Shown here: in pieces, positions 17,088 through 29,200 of the stretch
Numbering within the stretch: the stretch's first letter is position 1
Layout of the letters: each line of letters opens with the position of its first letter
Source of the DNA: Bacteroidota bacterium
Lineage (GTDB): Bacteria; Bacteroidota; Bacteroidia; B-17B0; Aurantibacillaceae
Direction: 5' to 3'
DNA: 64,000 nt
Assembly (NCBI GenBank): GCA_017303905.1
Contig: JAFLBH010000001.1
Span: forward strand, 1,341,809 to 1,405,808
Notes under the pieces: model-generated
What the model saw: only the letters and a program-made list of their open reading frames with translations
Database searches by the model: none
What the model was told of the DNA's origin: nothing
Made by a program: the position numbers and the translations under genes

Positions 17088-19301
17088 CTATTTTTTGGGA
17101 ATTTCTTTAAATTTTGTTACGATAAATTCAGTTCTTCTGTTTAAAGCATGATCCTCTTCTGTACAATTAGAGGTTAATTTACCTTCACAAGCACAGCCAT
17201 TTAAAAGTTTGGTCTCACCATATCCTTTACCTGTAATGCGGGTTCGAGGAATTCCTTTGCTGGCGATATAGCTTGCGCTTGCTTTTGCACGCGCCATAGA
17301 AAGAGCCATGTTAGATTTTGCAGCAGCGCGACAATCTGTATGTGAGCCTAACTCAACAGTCATTCCCGGATATTCCTTCATAATGGCTACAACTTTATTT
17401 AATTCGGCAGCCGCCACCGGTGTGATTTTTGATTTTCCTAAATCAAAGTATATTGGTTTGATATCGATTAATTTTGCTAAATCCATACCCACCATTACTT
17501 TTCCAATGTTTAAGTCAATAAGTTCGTTTAATTTAATCTCGCCCGGTTTAGAAATGGTATGATTGAAATCAATGGTTTTTGTAACATAACCGGTTTTTTC
17601 CAACGTGATTTTGAAATTTAACTTGTCCCCAACCTTGTTTCCTTTAAGTGGTTTCCTGTAATCACCGGTCGCCGCTGTTGTGTATGTGTCGAAGTCGCTA
17701 TTCGTGTTTGTGTTTTTGATGGTGATTTTCACATCTCCTAATGCTTCTTTCGTTTTAGCATCCAAAACAAAAGCTAATAAAGATAAATCAGGATCTTTTT
17801 CCATTAACATAACTTTGTCAAACTCATCTTTGTCTGACATTTTGGTTGATAAAGAATCGTTCGCGTCAAAATATTTTTCTTTACTCGCTAACAAATTATA
17901 TTGAGTGTCTTCTTCGATGAAATAAGTGTATTCACCTTTTTCATTTGTAGTGATGGAGTCGTTATTGATTTTAACTTTTGCATAAGGAACAATGGTTGTG
18001 TCGGAATCTTTGTCGCGGGTTTTGATGATGACATCTTTTCCACGCTTCACTTCCCGTAAAACTGTAAAGGCGTAAATGTCATCGTCCATATTTCCACTTT
18101 TTCGGTTTGAACTGATAAAGCCGGTTTTCATGTCATCGCTGAATACAATTCCGAAATCATCATAAGAGCTATTCATTGGTATACCCATATTGTATACCTT
18201 ACCTAATGAACCATCAGTCTTAATTTTAATTTCATAAATATCTAATCCGCCAATTCCGTCATGTCCGTTTGATGAAAAATAAAATAAGTTATTTGGTGCA
18301 ATGTAAGGGAACATTTCGTTGCCTTTAGTATTTACTTTTTCGCCCATGTTAACTGGAGTTCCCCAAACGCCTGAAGCGTCTTTTTTACTATACCAAATAT
18401 CTAATCCGCCAAATCCACCCGGCATATCAGATGCAAAATACAATGTGCTGCCGTCATCCGATAAAGAAGGATGTGCGCAGTTATACGTGTTATTGTTGAA
18501 TGGCATTGGCGAAACACGTTCGAATCCGTCAATATTTAAAACAGCTTCGTAAATTTCTAGTTTGTAATTTTTATCTCCACCGGCATTTTGTTTCGATGCG
18601 TTTCTCGTAAAAATTAAAGTCATTTTGTCTTTACTAAAACAAATCGGACCATTATTAAACTTAGAATCTAAATCACGCATGAATTTTTGCGGTTTCATGT
18701 ATTGACCATTTCCATCACGTTCTGTGGCATAAATAGTGTAATAGTTTTTATCTGTCCAACCGTGTTCGTGTCGGATCCATTGGGTATTATTGCGAGATGA
18801 GGTAAATACTAAAATACCTTGTGCAAAAAAAGCAGGTGAAAAATCGTTTTCAGGTGAGTTAAAGTTTACCGAATCAATTTTATAGGCATCAGCATTTTTT
18901 GCATAAGTCTGCATATTGGTAATTGCCTTTACCAAAATTTTTCCACGTTCATCAGCCGAATATTCTTCGAATAATTTTTTGGCTTCTTCGTAACGACCTA
19001 ATTCCATTAAGGCTTGTCCATAATAGAATTTCTGATTGGCGTCAGCGTTTCCTTTTTCAACTAATTTACCATAGCATAACGCTTTTCCCTTCGTATTGTT
19101 GGTTAATCGATAACAGTCGCCCAGTTTTGCTAATACAATCGTGTTGTTACTGTCTTTCTTAAATACTTTTTCGTATTTAGGAATCGCTTCAGCGTACGAT
19201 TGACTATCGTAAAGTTTATTGGCTTTAAGCATTAACCCTTCTTGCGCAATAACGAAAGAGGAAAATGCAACGGCTGATAATGCTAAAAATATTTTTTTCA
19301 T
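17088..19301 (-). CDS. PorE-like OmpA family protein (TPR, PD40, CRD, OmpA)
   Basis: 737 residues: signal peptide (about 1-19), TPR-like helices (about 25-135, with YGQALMELGRYEEAKKLFEEY), PD40/WD40-like propeller repeats (about 150-420: FSPAFFAQGILVFTSSR, HPSLSDDGSTLYFASDMPGG, FPYIAPNNLFYFSSNGHDG), carboxypeptidase-regulatory-like beta domains (about 430-590), and an OmpA peptidoglycan-binding domain (about 615-730, with IYFDLGKSKITP, LGSHTDCRA and NRRTEFIV). This order is that of PorE, a periplasmic T9SS protein that anchors to peptidoglycan. Located 8 bp after the PorP/SprF gene, so it is part of the adhesin cassette; it may be a cassette-specific paralogue rather than the core PorE. Confidence 0.9.
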   Translation of the reverse strand: MKKIFLALSAVAFSSFVIAQEGLMLKANKLYDSQSYAEAIPKYEKVFKKDSNNTIVLAKLGDCYRLTNNTKGKALCYGKLVEKGNADANQKFYYGQALMELGRYEEAKKLFEEYSADERGKILVKAITNMQTYAKNADAYKIDSVNFNSPENDFSPAFFAQGILVFTSSRNNTQWIRHEHGWTDKNYYTIYATERDGNGQYMKPQKFMRDLDSKFNNGPICFSKDKMTLIFTRNASKQNAGGDKNYKLEIYEAVLNIDGFERVSPMPFNNNTYNCAHPSLSDDGSTLYFASDMPGGFGGLDIWYSKKDASGVWGTPVNMGEKVNTKGNEMFPYIAPNNLFYFSSNGHDGIGGLDIYEIKIKTDGSLGKVYNMGIPMNSSYDDFGIVFSDDMKTGFISSNRKSGNMDDDIYAFTVLREVKRGKDVIIKTRDKDSDTTIVPYAKVKINNDSITTNEKGEYTYFIEEDTQYNLLASKEKYFDANDSLSTKMSDKDEFDKVMLMEKDPDLSLLAFVLDAKTKEALGDVKITIKNTNTNSDFDTYTTAATGDYRKPLKGNKVGDKLNFKITLEKTGYVTKTIDFNHTISKPGEIKLNELIDLNIGKVMVGMDLAKLIDIKPIYFDLGKSKITPVAAAELNKVVAIMKEYPGMTVELGSHTDCRAAAKSNMALSMARAKASASYIASKGIPRTRITGKGYGETKLLNGCACEGKLTSNCTEEDHALNRRTEFIVTKFKEIPKK

Positions 19302-19309
19302 ATTATTAA

Positions 19310-20263
19310 TTAAAAATAACGTGGTGTAACAATTTTCTTTCCTTTATAAGTAAAAGTATATCCTAATGCAATCTCGTGTGAACCCTGTGAATACTTTTGG
19401 ATTTTAGTTAAAGCGTAATCATACGAATAAGAGAAAACAAATTGAGGACCTAATTGAACGCCAAGCAAAATTGAAGCATCAGAGTTACTTCGGTAAGACA
19501 ATCCTGCCCAAATCATTTCTTTTATTAAAAAGTTCGCATTAATGTCAAATTCAACCGGTGCATTTTGTACGGCTTTTACCATTAATTGCCCTTTTAGTTT
19601 TAAGCTTTCAGCTAAATCAAATAGGCGACCTACAGTTAAATAATAATGGAATTTGGAAGGATCCATTTTTACAATTTTAGTAGCATTACCTGAAGCATCA
19701 AATAAAACACGATCATCAATCATACGAGGAATGGAAATGCCTGCATACATTTTTTTATCACTCCAATAAGCGCCGAAACCAAAATTTGGTGCTAACATAC
19801 TCGGTGAGTTTTGTGAAAGCTGAATGTCACCTGACTCTGTTGTTTTTAACTCGGAAAACTTATTTACCTGGTTGTGAATACCACCCATTAAACCTAATGC
19901 CAAATTACTGTTGGCGCTTGTTTTAATGCGGTACGCATAGCTTAAATAAACTAAATTACGGTTAAGTACTCCGATCTTTTCATTCAGGAAGCTTAATCCA
20001 ATACCCATTTTATTTCCCATCATTGGTCCGTGCATGGAGAATGTAGTTGTTATTGGTCTTCCCGGAAAATTAAGCCATTGCTGACGATGTAAGGCTGTTG
20101 CTGATAAAGCATCGCGACTGCCGGCATAGCCCGGATTGATAAACATTTCGTTAAACATGTACTGTGTAAACATGGCATCGTATTGTGCCTTGGTGTCCAC
20201 AACGTTAGTTAACAAAAGTAAACCAACACATGCTGCTTTGATGATATTTTTACTTGCTTTCAT
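19310..20263 (-). CDS. PorP/SprF family type IX secretion outer-membrane protein
   Basis: 317 residues with a signal peptide (about 1-26) and the family's N-terminal signature QYDAMFTQYMFNEMFINPGYAGSRD; the rest is barrel-like. SprF-type proteins help deliver a particular giant adhesin, such as SprB, to the surface and are usually encoded directly after it. That is the arrangement here: 20 bp after the 3384-residue adhesin and 8 bp before the PorE-like gene. I infer that this protein serves that adhesin. Confidence 0.94.
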   Translation of the reverse strand: MKASKNIIKAACVGLLLLTNVVDTKAQYDAMFTQYMFNEMFINPGYAGSRDALSATALHRQQWLNFPGRPITTTFSMHGPMMGNKMGIGLSFLNEKIGVLNRNLVYLSYAYRIKTSANSNLALGLMGGIHNQVNKFSELKTTESGDIQLSQNSPSMLAPNFGFGAYWSDKKMYAGISIPRMIDDRVLFDASGNATKIVKMDPSKFHYYLTVGRLFDLAESLKLKGQLMVKAVQNAPVEFDINANFLIKEMIWAGLSYRSNSDASILLGVQLGPQFVFSYSYDYALTKIQKYSQGSHEIALGYTFTYKGKKIVTPRYF

Positions 20264-20283
20264 ATTTTTAAATATCTTTTTTA

Positions 20284-23200
20284 TTAATACTGTAATACAA
20301 CAAATCCATTGACAGGTTTTATGTCACCATTCTTGAACTCAAGAATGTAATAGTAAGTTCCTTGAGGTAATTTTTGATTGCCTAAAGTTCCGTTAACGTT
20401 TGGCGTACCGTTCCATGTATTATCATAATTATCTTTTACGTAAACTTTATTACCCCAACGGTTAAATACGGTTAAGGTGGCTTCCTTACCTTTTAAACCT
20501 TTAATAACGAATAAGTCGTTTTTACCATCGTCATCCGGTGTGAAACCTTCAGGGATGAATAACTCAGTATCTTCAATAATTAATACGGTTGGTTTATTGT
20601 CAACCGGCTCGTTCCAAACACCATTACTATTCGTGTCAGGATTGTTGCCTGAATTAGAAGTGTCACTAACGGCTACCGAATTACTGCCAAGTGCGGATCC
20701 GATGGCGTAGTTACTGATTACGGTCACAGTATCAGGGAATACATTAATTGTGAAGATAATGTTACTTGTTGTGCCAGGTGCCATTACGCTGCTTGCCGGT
20801 ATGATCAGATTCGCATCTGAGTTTCCGTTGTAAGCACTGTTGGCAGTTAAGCTACCTGATGCAGTTGGACCACTCTTGATTGTGTAAGTAGCAGGATTTT
20901 TAATAGTGGTTCCGAATAAACTATCCTTCACTACAACATTCTTCAATGTATCGTTTCCTAGATTATGAACAGTAATTGTGTAAGTAATATCGTAACTGCC
21001 ATCGCCTAACGGACCATTTAAACTTCCTTCTTTTGTTAATCCAAAGAATTGGAATGGAGCTAAGTTTAAAGGAGTAGGAACGTTGTTGTTAGTAGGATCT
21101 CCGTCTAAGTCAGGATCTGTATCTAATCCAACTTGAGATGAGTCTGTAACAATTGTTGAAGCTGTTCCACCAACAGCCGCACCTAGAACACTGTTGTTAA
21201 ATGTTCCGAATACGCCATTTGGAATCACATTAACAGTAAACACAATTGTGTCTGTTTGTCCGATTGGTAATACACTGGTCAATGTATTTGTTAAGGCTGT
21301 TGAAGTAGATCCGTTAAATGCAGGGTCTATTGTTAAACTCGAACCTGTGCTTGTAATTACCGGTGCCGAAACTACGGAGAATGCAGTCGGTGCGGGGAAG
21401 GTAGCACTTAAATTCTCAGTCAATAATACATTGTTTAATTGAGAAAACCCGGTGTTCTTCACTACTACTTTATAAGCTACGTCGTAAGAACCATTCGCGT
21501 TTAAGGTAGTTGAGCTTACAGCTTTAGCAATTCCTAATGAGTTGTTTACTGAGCAATCAATTGGAATTAATACTAATGTAGTGTCTTTGAAGCATCCGTT
21601 AATGCCAAATATTCTTATTGTATACGGTGTGTTTACTAATGGATTCGATAATGTATTTGTAATAATTCCGGATACAGGTATAACTGTTGCAGTTGCATAA
21701 CTTGCGGTTCCTGTATATGTAACACCTGCAACAAAATCATATTTATCCGTGATTACAAAGTTTCCTAAAGTTATTGTTCCATCGTTGTTGGTTACAGAGC
21801 CGGTACAAGTTGCAGGAGTGATAGTTGCAGTAACAGGTACAAACGTATCTGTAATAGCTGCTACCGAATCTAATTTGGTACAACCTGATAATGGATCAAA
21901 TGCGTTTACATAATACCAACCACCTGTTGTTACTGTGAAGCTAGTCGCGTTTGAAGTAAAGCTTGATGGGCCGGTCCAGGTATAGGTTACACCACTCACA
22001 GTTGAAGTAACTGCAATTGTAACTGTATTACTTAAACAGGTGATTGTTCCCGTTGAAGTTAATGTTAAAGTTGGACCAGCTGTGTTAGTAGCAACTGATG
22101 TAGTTGCTGTAGTTATACAACCGTTAGATAAATCGGTTACAGATAAAGTATAAACGCCACCTGCAGTAATTCCGGTTGGATTTTGCACGTTAGACGTATA
22201 TGAAGCAGGGCCGTTCCAGAAGTAGCTAATGTTCGTAGAAGTGGAAACTCCGGTTAAACTTGCGGTAGTTGTTAAGCAAGTAATTGTACCGGTGCTGCTT
22301 GCTACTACGCCAGCAGGACTTGGAGAAACATTGATTGTTACAAATGCAGTGTCAGGCGAACAACTTCCATTTACACCGATTACAGAATAAGTAGTGGTTG
22401 TTGTTGGCGTAACAACTACAGTAGCTCCTGTTAATCCTCCGGGAATCCAAGTGTAAGACAATGCGCCTGCAGATGTCAACGTAGCACTGTATCCGCTACA
22501 CAATGTATTGCTTGAAGCTACAGCGGTAACAGTTGGGTTAGTTAATACGCTAACTGTAATTATCGCATTAGATGTACATCCAAATGAATTTGTACCATCA
22601 ACAGTATAAGTTGTAGTTACAGTTGGAGATACTACAGTTGTAGAACCGCTAAGTGCACCAGGATTCCATGTATACGTTGATGCGCCATTTGCAGTCAATG
22701 TTACGTTTCCTACAACACAAATTGAAGTAGGCGTTGCGCTTGCTGTAATTGTAGGTGTATTAACCACAAGTGATAGGGTTCCTGAATTTGAACAACCATT
22801 TACGTCAGTACCACTTATCGTATAAGTTGTAGTTAAAGTTGGATTTACAACAACTGTTGTTCCTGTTAATGAGCCAGGCATCCACGAATAAGTTAAAGCA
22901 CCTGATCCGGTTAAGGTAGCTGAAGCGCCACTACAAATTGCAGTTGGTGAACTAACTGCCGTAACTGTAGGTAAGGTGTTAACCGTTAGAGAAACAGTTC
23001 CTGTGTTTGTACAAGCGCCATTACTTCCTGTTACAGTATAAATAGTTGTAGAAGTTGGTGTAACAACAACTGATGTTCCTGTTAAGGTACCAGGCATCCA
23101 TGTATAAGTGGTAGCGCCGTTTCCTGTTAAGGTAGCCGAGCTTCCGGCACAAACTGCTGTAGCTGAACCAACAGCTGATACAGTTGGGATGTTTAATACG

Positions 23201-26200
23201 TTAAGAGTGATTGTTCCTGCTCCTGTACAACCTAAAGTATTTGTACCTGCAATTGTATAGGTAGTTGTAACAGTAGGATTCACCACTGCAGTACTTCCTG
23301 TTGTTGCAATTGGTAACCAGGTATAAGTGTTAGCACCAGACGCGGTAAGTGTTGCCGTTCCGCCAATACAAATTGAAGTTGGAGATGCAATAGCTGTAAT
23401 TGTCGGTGTATTTACATTAACCAGTACGGTTCTTGTTCCTGCGCAAATGCCTCCATTTGTTCCGGTTACTGTATAAATTGTTGTAACGGTAGGAGAGGCA
23501 ACTACTGTTCCTCCGGTAACCGCCATTGGCATCCAAGTATAGGAAGTAGCTCCTGTAGCCGTTAAAGTTGTTAATCCGCCGGCACATAATATTGTTGGGC
23601 TTGCCGTTGCATTGATCGTTGGAGATGGAAGAACAGTTATGCTAATTGTTCTTGTATTTGTACAAGATCCATTAGCTCCTGAAACAGTATAAGTAGTATT
23701 CACACTTGGGGTTACTACAACTGTTCCGCCAGATAATGCACCGGGCTGCCATGTGTAAGTAGTAGCACCGGTTGCCGTTAGAGTAGCAGATGTTCCACCA
23801 CATATTGTACTTGATGAACTTGCAACAGTAACAGTAGGAGTTGTGGTTACATTAACAGTTACTGTTTTTGTACCAATACAACCCGCGGCGTTAATTCCAC
23901 TTACGGTATAAGTTGTTGTGGTGCTCGGACTAACTATCGCGTTACTTCCTGTTGTAGCAATCGGCATCCATGTATATGTTAAAGCACCGCTTGCTGTAAG
24001 TGTTGCTGTGCTGCCGCTACAAATAGTAGTTGGAGTAGCAGTTGCATTTATAGTTGGGGTGTTTACGTTTAAAAGTACGGTTCGGGTAGCATTACATAAG
24101 CCGCCGTTGTTTCCGGTCACCGTATAGATAGTTGTAGCGGTAGGACTGGCAACAACTGTAGCTCCAGTTAATGAACCAGGCATCCATGTATATGTTGTAG
24201 CGCCACTTGCGGATAATGTTGTTTGACCTCCTGCACAAATTGTTGTAGGAGAAGCAATCGCAGTAATAGTAGGCGAAGGTAAAACAGTAATACTAATTGT
24301 TTGCGTATTAAAGCAATTTCCATTCGCTCCGCGAACAGTATAGGTTGTACTTGTTGTTGGAGTAACAACAACAGTTCCTCCTGTTAGTGGTCCTGGTGTC
24401 CAAGTATAGTTCGTTGCGCCGGTAGCAGTTAAGGTAGCTGATGTTCCTGAACATAAGGTGCTAGAAGAAGTAGAAGCTACCACTGTAGGAGTTGTGTTAA
24501 CGATTAAATTAACAGTGCGTGTTGTAGTACATCCTGCACCGTTAGCTGCAGTAACAGAATAAACCGTAGTAACACTTGGAGAAACAATCACTGTGTTTCC
24601 TGTAACTGCCGGCGGCATCCAGGTATAACTTAAAGGTGGTCCGAATGCGAATGCAACTAAAGTGGCAGTTGAACCACTACACATTGCAGTTGGATTAGCA
24701 ACAGCGTTAAAGTTTGGACCTGCAATAACATTTATAGTATATGTTCTTGTTGCGCTACATCCCGCGGCAGAAGTTCCGGTAACTGTATATATAGTTGTTA
24801 CTGTTGGAGAAACTGCAACAGCAGAACCTGTTAAACTTCCCGGCATCCAGGTATATGATGAAGCACCGTTAGCTGTAAGGGTAGTTGTAGTGAAGCGACA
24901 GATTGTTGTAGTAGGGCTACTAACCGTTATGGTTGGATTAGGATTAACGTTTAGGGTAATTGTACGAGTAACTGCACAAGCACCGTTAGCACCGGTTAAT
25001 GTATAAGTAGTAGATACAGTAGGAGTCACAACAACAGTTGAGCTGGTAGAACCTCCCGGTATCCAAGTATAATTAGTAGCACCAAACGCAGTTAAGGTAG
25101 CACTGTTTCCAATACAAAGAGCAGTTGGTGTACTGGTTGCGAATAGAGTTGGAGTAGGGTTTGCAATAATTGAAACCGTTCCCGTTGAACTACAGATTCC
25201 GTTACTGCCGGTTACTGTATATGTTGTGTTACCTGTAGGAGTTACAACCACAGGATTTGTAGTTAAGTTGCCCGGATTCCATGTGTATGATGATGCGCCC
25301 ACAGCACTCAGCGTAATAGTGTCTCCAATACAAATATTCGTTCTGCTTGCGCTTGCTAACACGGTAGGCCCTGTAAATACAGTAATATCAATGGTGTTAG
25401 TTCCTACACAAGAGCCATTAGAACCTGTTAAGGTATAGGTTGTGTTTGTAGTTGGTGTAATAACTATACTCGATGTGGTTAATGAACCCGGCATCCATGT
25501 ATAAGTGGTAGCACCGCTTCCTGTTAAGGTTGCAGAGTTGCCAGAGCAAACAGCTGTTGAAGTAGCTGCAATGTTTATTGTTGGAATTGGAGCCACAGTT
25601 ACAGTTAATGTGCGCGTGTTGCTACAAGTTCCGATGGCACCTCTAACAGTATAGGTAGTGGTCGTACCAGGAGTAACTGTTACAGTTGAGCCATTTAATC
25701 CGCCCGGATTCCAAGTATATGATGCAGCCCCTGATGCAGTTAATGTTGCTGTACCTGTTCCGCAAATCAAAGTCGGACTTCCAGAAGCTGTAACGGTTGG
25801 AGTAGGATTTACAATTAATGAAAGCGTAGTGCTTGATGAACAAGTTCCATTTGTTCCTATTAAAGTATATGTTGTGTTTGAAGTAGGACTCACAACAACG
25901 CTTGATGTTGTGAAACCTCCAGGATTCCAAGTGTAGCTGGTTGCACCACTAGCAGAAAGCGTAGCGCTTTGTCCTGAACAAATTGCAGTTGAACTGGAAG
26001 TGGCAACCAAAGTTGGGTTTGGATTAACTGTTAAAGAAACCGTATTTGTATTGGTACAATTTCCGTTGGCTCCTGTTACAGTATATATTGTTGTAGCGGT
26101 TGGGGTAACTACAATAGTGCCTCCGGTTACATTTCCAGGTAACCAAGTATAAGTGGTAGCGCCGGTAACTGTTAGTGTTGCTGAATTTCCTGCACAAACT

Positions 26201-29200
26201 GCGGTTGGTGAACTTGCAGCGGAAATTGTTGGTGTGGTTGTTACCACTAAATTAACTGTTGTGTTAGAACTACAGAATCCGTTAAAGCCGGTTACAGTGT
26301 AAATAGTAGTTGATGCCGGAGTTACTGTAACTGTTCCGCCAGATAAAGATCCTGGCATCCAAGTGTACGAAGTTGCACCGCTCGCGCTTAAAGTTGAACT
26401 TGTGCCTGAACAAATATTTGTTGGTGATGCAGAAGCTGTAACAGTAGGATTGTTATTTACTGTAATAGTAATCGTATTAGTTGAAGTACATCCTGTGTTA
26501 TCTCCGGTAACTGTATAAGTTGTGGTGATTGTAGGCGATACGGCTACTAAACTTCCGGTTAAACTTCCCGGCATCCATGAATAGGTTGTGGCGCCGCTTG
26601 CAGTTAACGATGAAGTACTTCCAACGCATATCGATGATGAAGAAGCAGTGATGTTAACGGTAGGTGTCGGACTAACAGTTACAGTTAATGTTGTATTATT
26701 TGAACAGCCTAATGCGTCAACACCTCTTACAGAGTAGGTGGTAGTTGCACCCGGACTCACAACTGCCGGATTCGTTAATATTGTACCAGGATTCCAAGTA
26801 TAGGAAACAGCACCTGAGGCAGTCAATGTTGTTGTGACTCCTAAGCAAATTCCGGAAGGAGAAGCGGTAGCTGTTATTGTTGGTCGTGGGTTAACTGTAA
26901 TTGTGATCGTATTGGTTCCTGAACAGCTTCCGCTCGTACCTGTAACAGTATAAGTAGTTGTTAGGGTAGGGTTCACAACCGTTAGAGAACCAGTTAATGC
27001 ACCCGGATTCCAAGTATATGTTGTAGCGCCTGTTGCAGTTAATGAAACAGATTGGCCGGCGCAGATTGTATTCGAAGAAGCTGATGCTAAAACTGTAGGA
27101 GTTGTGTTTACGGTAAGAGAAACAGTTCTTGTGTTGGTACAAGAACCATTCGCGCCGGTAACTGTATAAACAGTTGTTGAAGATGGACTCACTGTTGTTG
27201 TGGCTCCGCTTAATCCTCCCGGATTCCAAGTATAAGTTGTTGCGCCGCTTGAAGAAAGTGTTGCGGTTTGACCCGAACATATAGCTGTAGGCGATGAAGT
27301 AGCTGTTATGGTAGGAGTTGTAGTAACTGTTACAGTCACAACAGCTGTATTAGAACATGAACCGGTTAATCCGGTTACTGTATAAGAAGTAGTAGTTGTT
27401 GGACTTACTGTTATAGTACCACCGGTTAAAGAGCCTGGATTCCATGTATAAGAAGTTGCTCCAGTTACCGTTAAGGTACTTGAGTTGCCGGAACAAATGC
27501 TGGATGAGCTGGCGCTTGCTACTAATGTAGGAGTGCTGCCAACCGTTACTGAAATAGTTTCTGTATCAATACAAGTTCCATTGGCGCCGGTAACTGTATA
27601 TGTTGTAGGTACTGCCGGAGAAACAACAACTGCGCTTCCTGTTAGAGAGCCCGGCATCCATGTATATGTAGTTGCACCTGTTGCTGTTAGGGTAGCGTTA
27701 TTTCCACTACAAACTGTTGTTGCGGTACTGCTTACGTTAACGGTAGGAGTGGTGTTAACCGTTAGATTAACAGTGCGTGTAACCGAACAACTACCACTGG
27801 ATCCGGTTACAGAATATACTGTTGTTGAAGTAGGATTCACAACAATGGAAGAAGTGGTTAAAGAACCCGGCATCCAAGTATAGCTTGTAGCACCACTTGC
27901 AGATAAGGTAGAAGAAGCTCCTGAACAGATTGAAGTTGGAGAGGCAGTCGCAATAACTGTTGGTGATGGATTAACAGTAATAGTTATTGTTTCTGTATCA
28001 GTACAAGAACCGTTAGCTCCTGTTAAAGTATAAGTTGTTGTAGATGCCGGAGAAACAGAAACGTTGGCACCTGTTAAAGAGCCGGGATTCCATGTATAAG
28101 TTGTAGCTCCACTCGCACTTAAAGTGGTTGAGTTGCCGCTACAAATAATTAATGAGCTGGCAGAAGCAGCTACGGTAGGTGTTGTTACTACGTTTACGGT
28201 TATAGTGCGACTTGATGAACAACCTGCAGCACTTGTTCCGTTAACTGTATATGTTGTTGTTACACCCGGTGTAACTGTTACGGCCGATCCTGTTAATCCT
28301 CCTGGGTTCCAGGTATAGGTTGATGCGCCAGATGCACTCAACGCAACTGTAGCACCACTACCTGAACAAATTGATGTTGGCGTAGCTGTAGCATTAATTG
28401 TTGGTGTCGGATTTACTAATAAGGTTACAGTTCTGGTATTTGTACAACCGCCATTTGATCCGGTTACTGAATAAGTTGTGGTAATAGTTGGCGAAACAGA
28501 TACGTTAGCACCGGTTAAAGAACCCGGCATCCATGTATAGGTGGTTGCGCCTGATGCCGATAAAGTAGCGCTGCTTCCTGCACAAATTACTGTTGGAGAA
28601 ACAGAAGCTGTAACTGTAGGAGTGCTGTTAACCGTTAGAGAAATAGTACGCGTATTAGTACACGATCCATTAGATCCTGTAACGGTATATACCGTTGTTA
28701 CAGTTGGCGAAACTGAAACGTTAGCACCGGTTAAAGAACCCGGCATCCAAGTATAAGTAGTAGCGCCTGTTGCGGATAATGTTGCCGTACTTCCAACGCA
28801 AATGGCAGTTGGACTACTTGTGGCGTTAACAGTTGGAGTTGTGTTGACTACTAACTGAAGTGTGCGTGTTCCGGTACAGGATAAAGTGTTCGATCCAATT
28901 ACTGTATATGTGGTGGTTGATGATGGAGAAACTACCACTGCGCTACCTGTTAATGCACCGGGATTCCATGTATAGGTTGATGCGCCGGAAGCTGTTAAGG
29001 TGGCGCTTCCGCCAACGCAAATTGAGGTTGGAGAACTCAATGCTGTAATCGTTGGTGTTGGTCCAACCGGAATGGTTAATGTGGTTTGTCCTATACATCC
29101 ACCGGTTGAACCGAGAATCGTATAGGTCGTGGTTGTCGTAGGACTCAATGCAACTACACCTCCCGCTATTCCGCCGGGATTCCACGTATAAGTTAATGCA

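Noticed and set aside
24662-25006. Plus-strand open frames of 60-130 codons across the adhesin
   Set aside because: They mirror the repeat units on the opposite strand and recur with the same period, so they are shadows of repetitive codon use.
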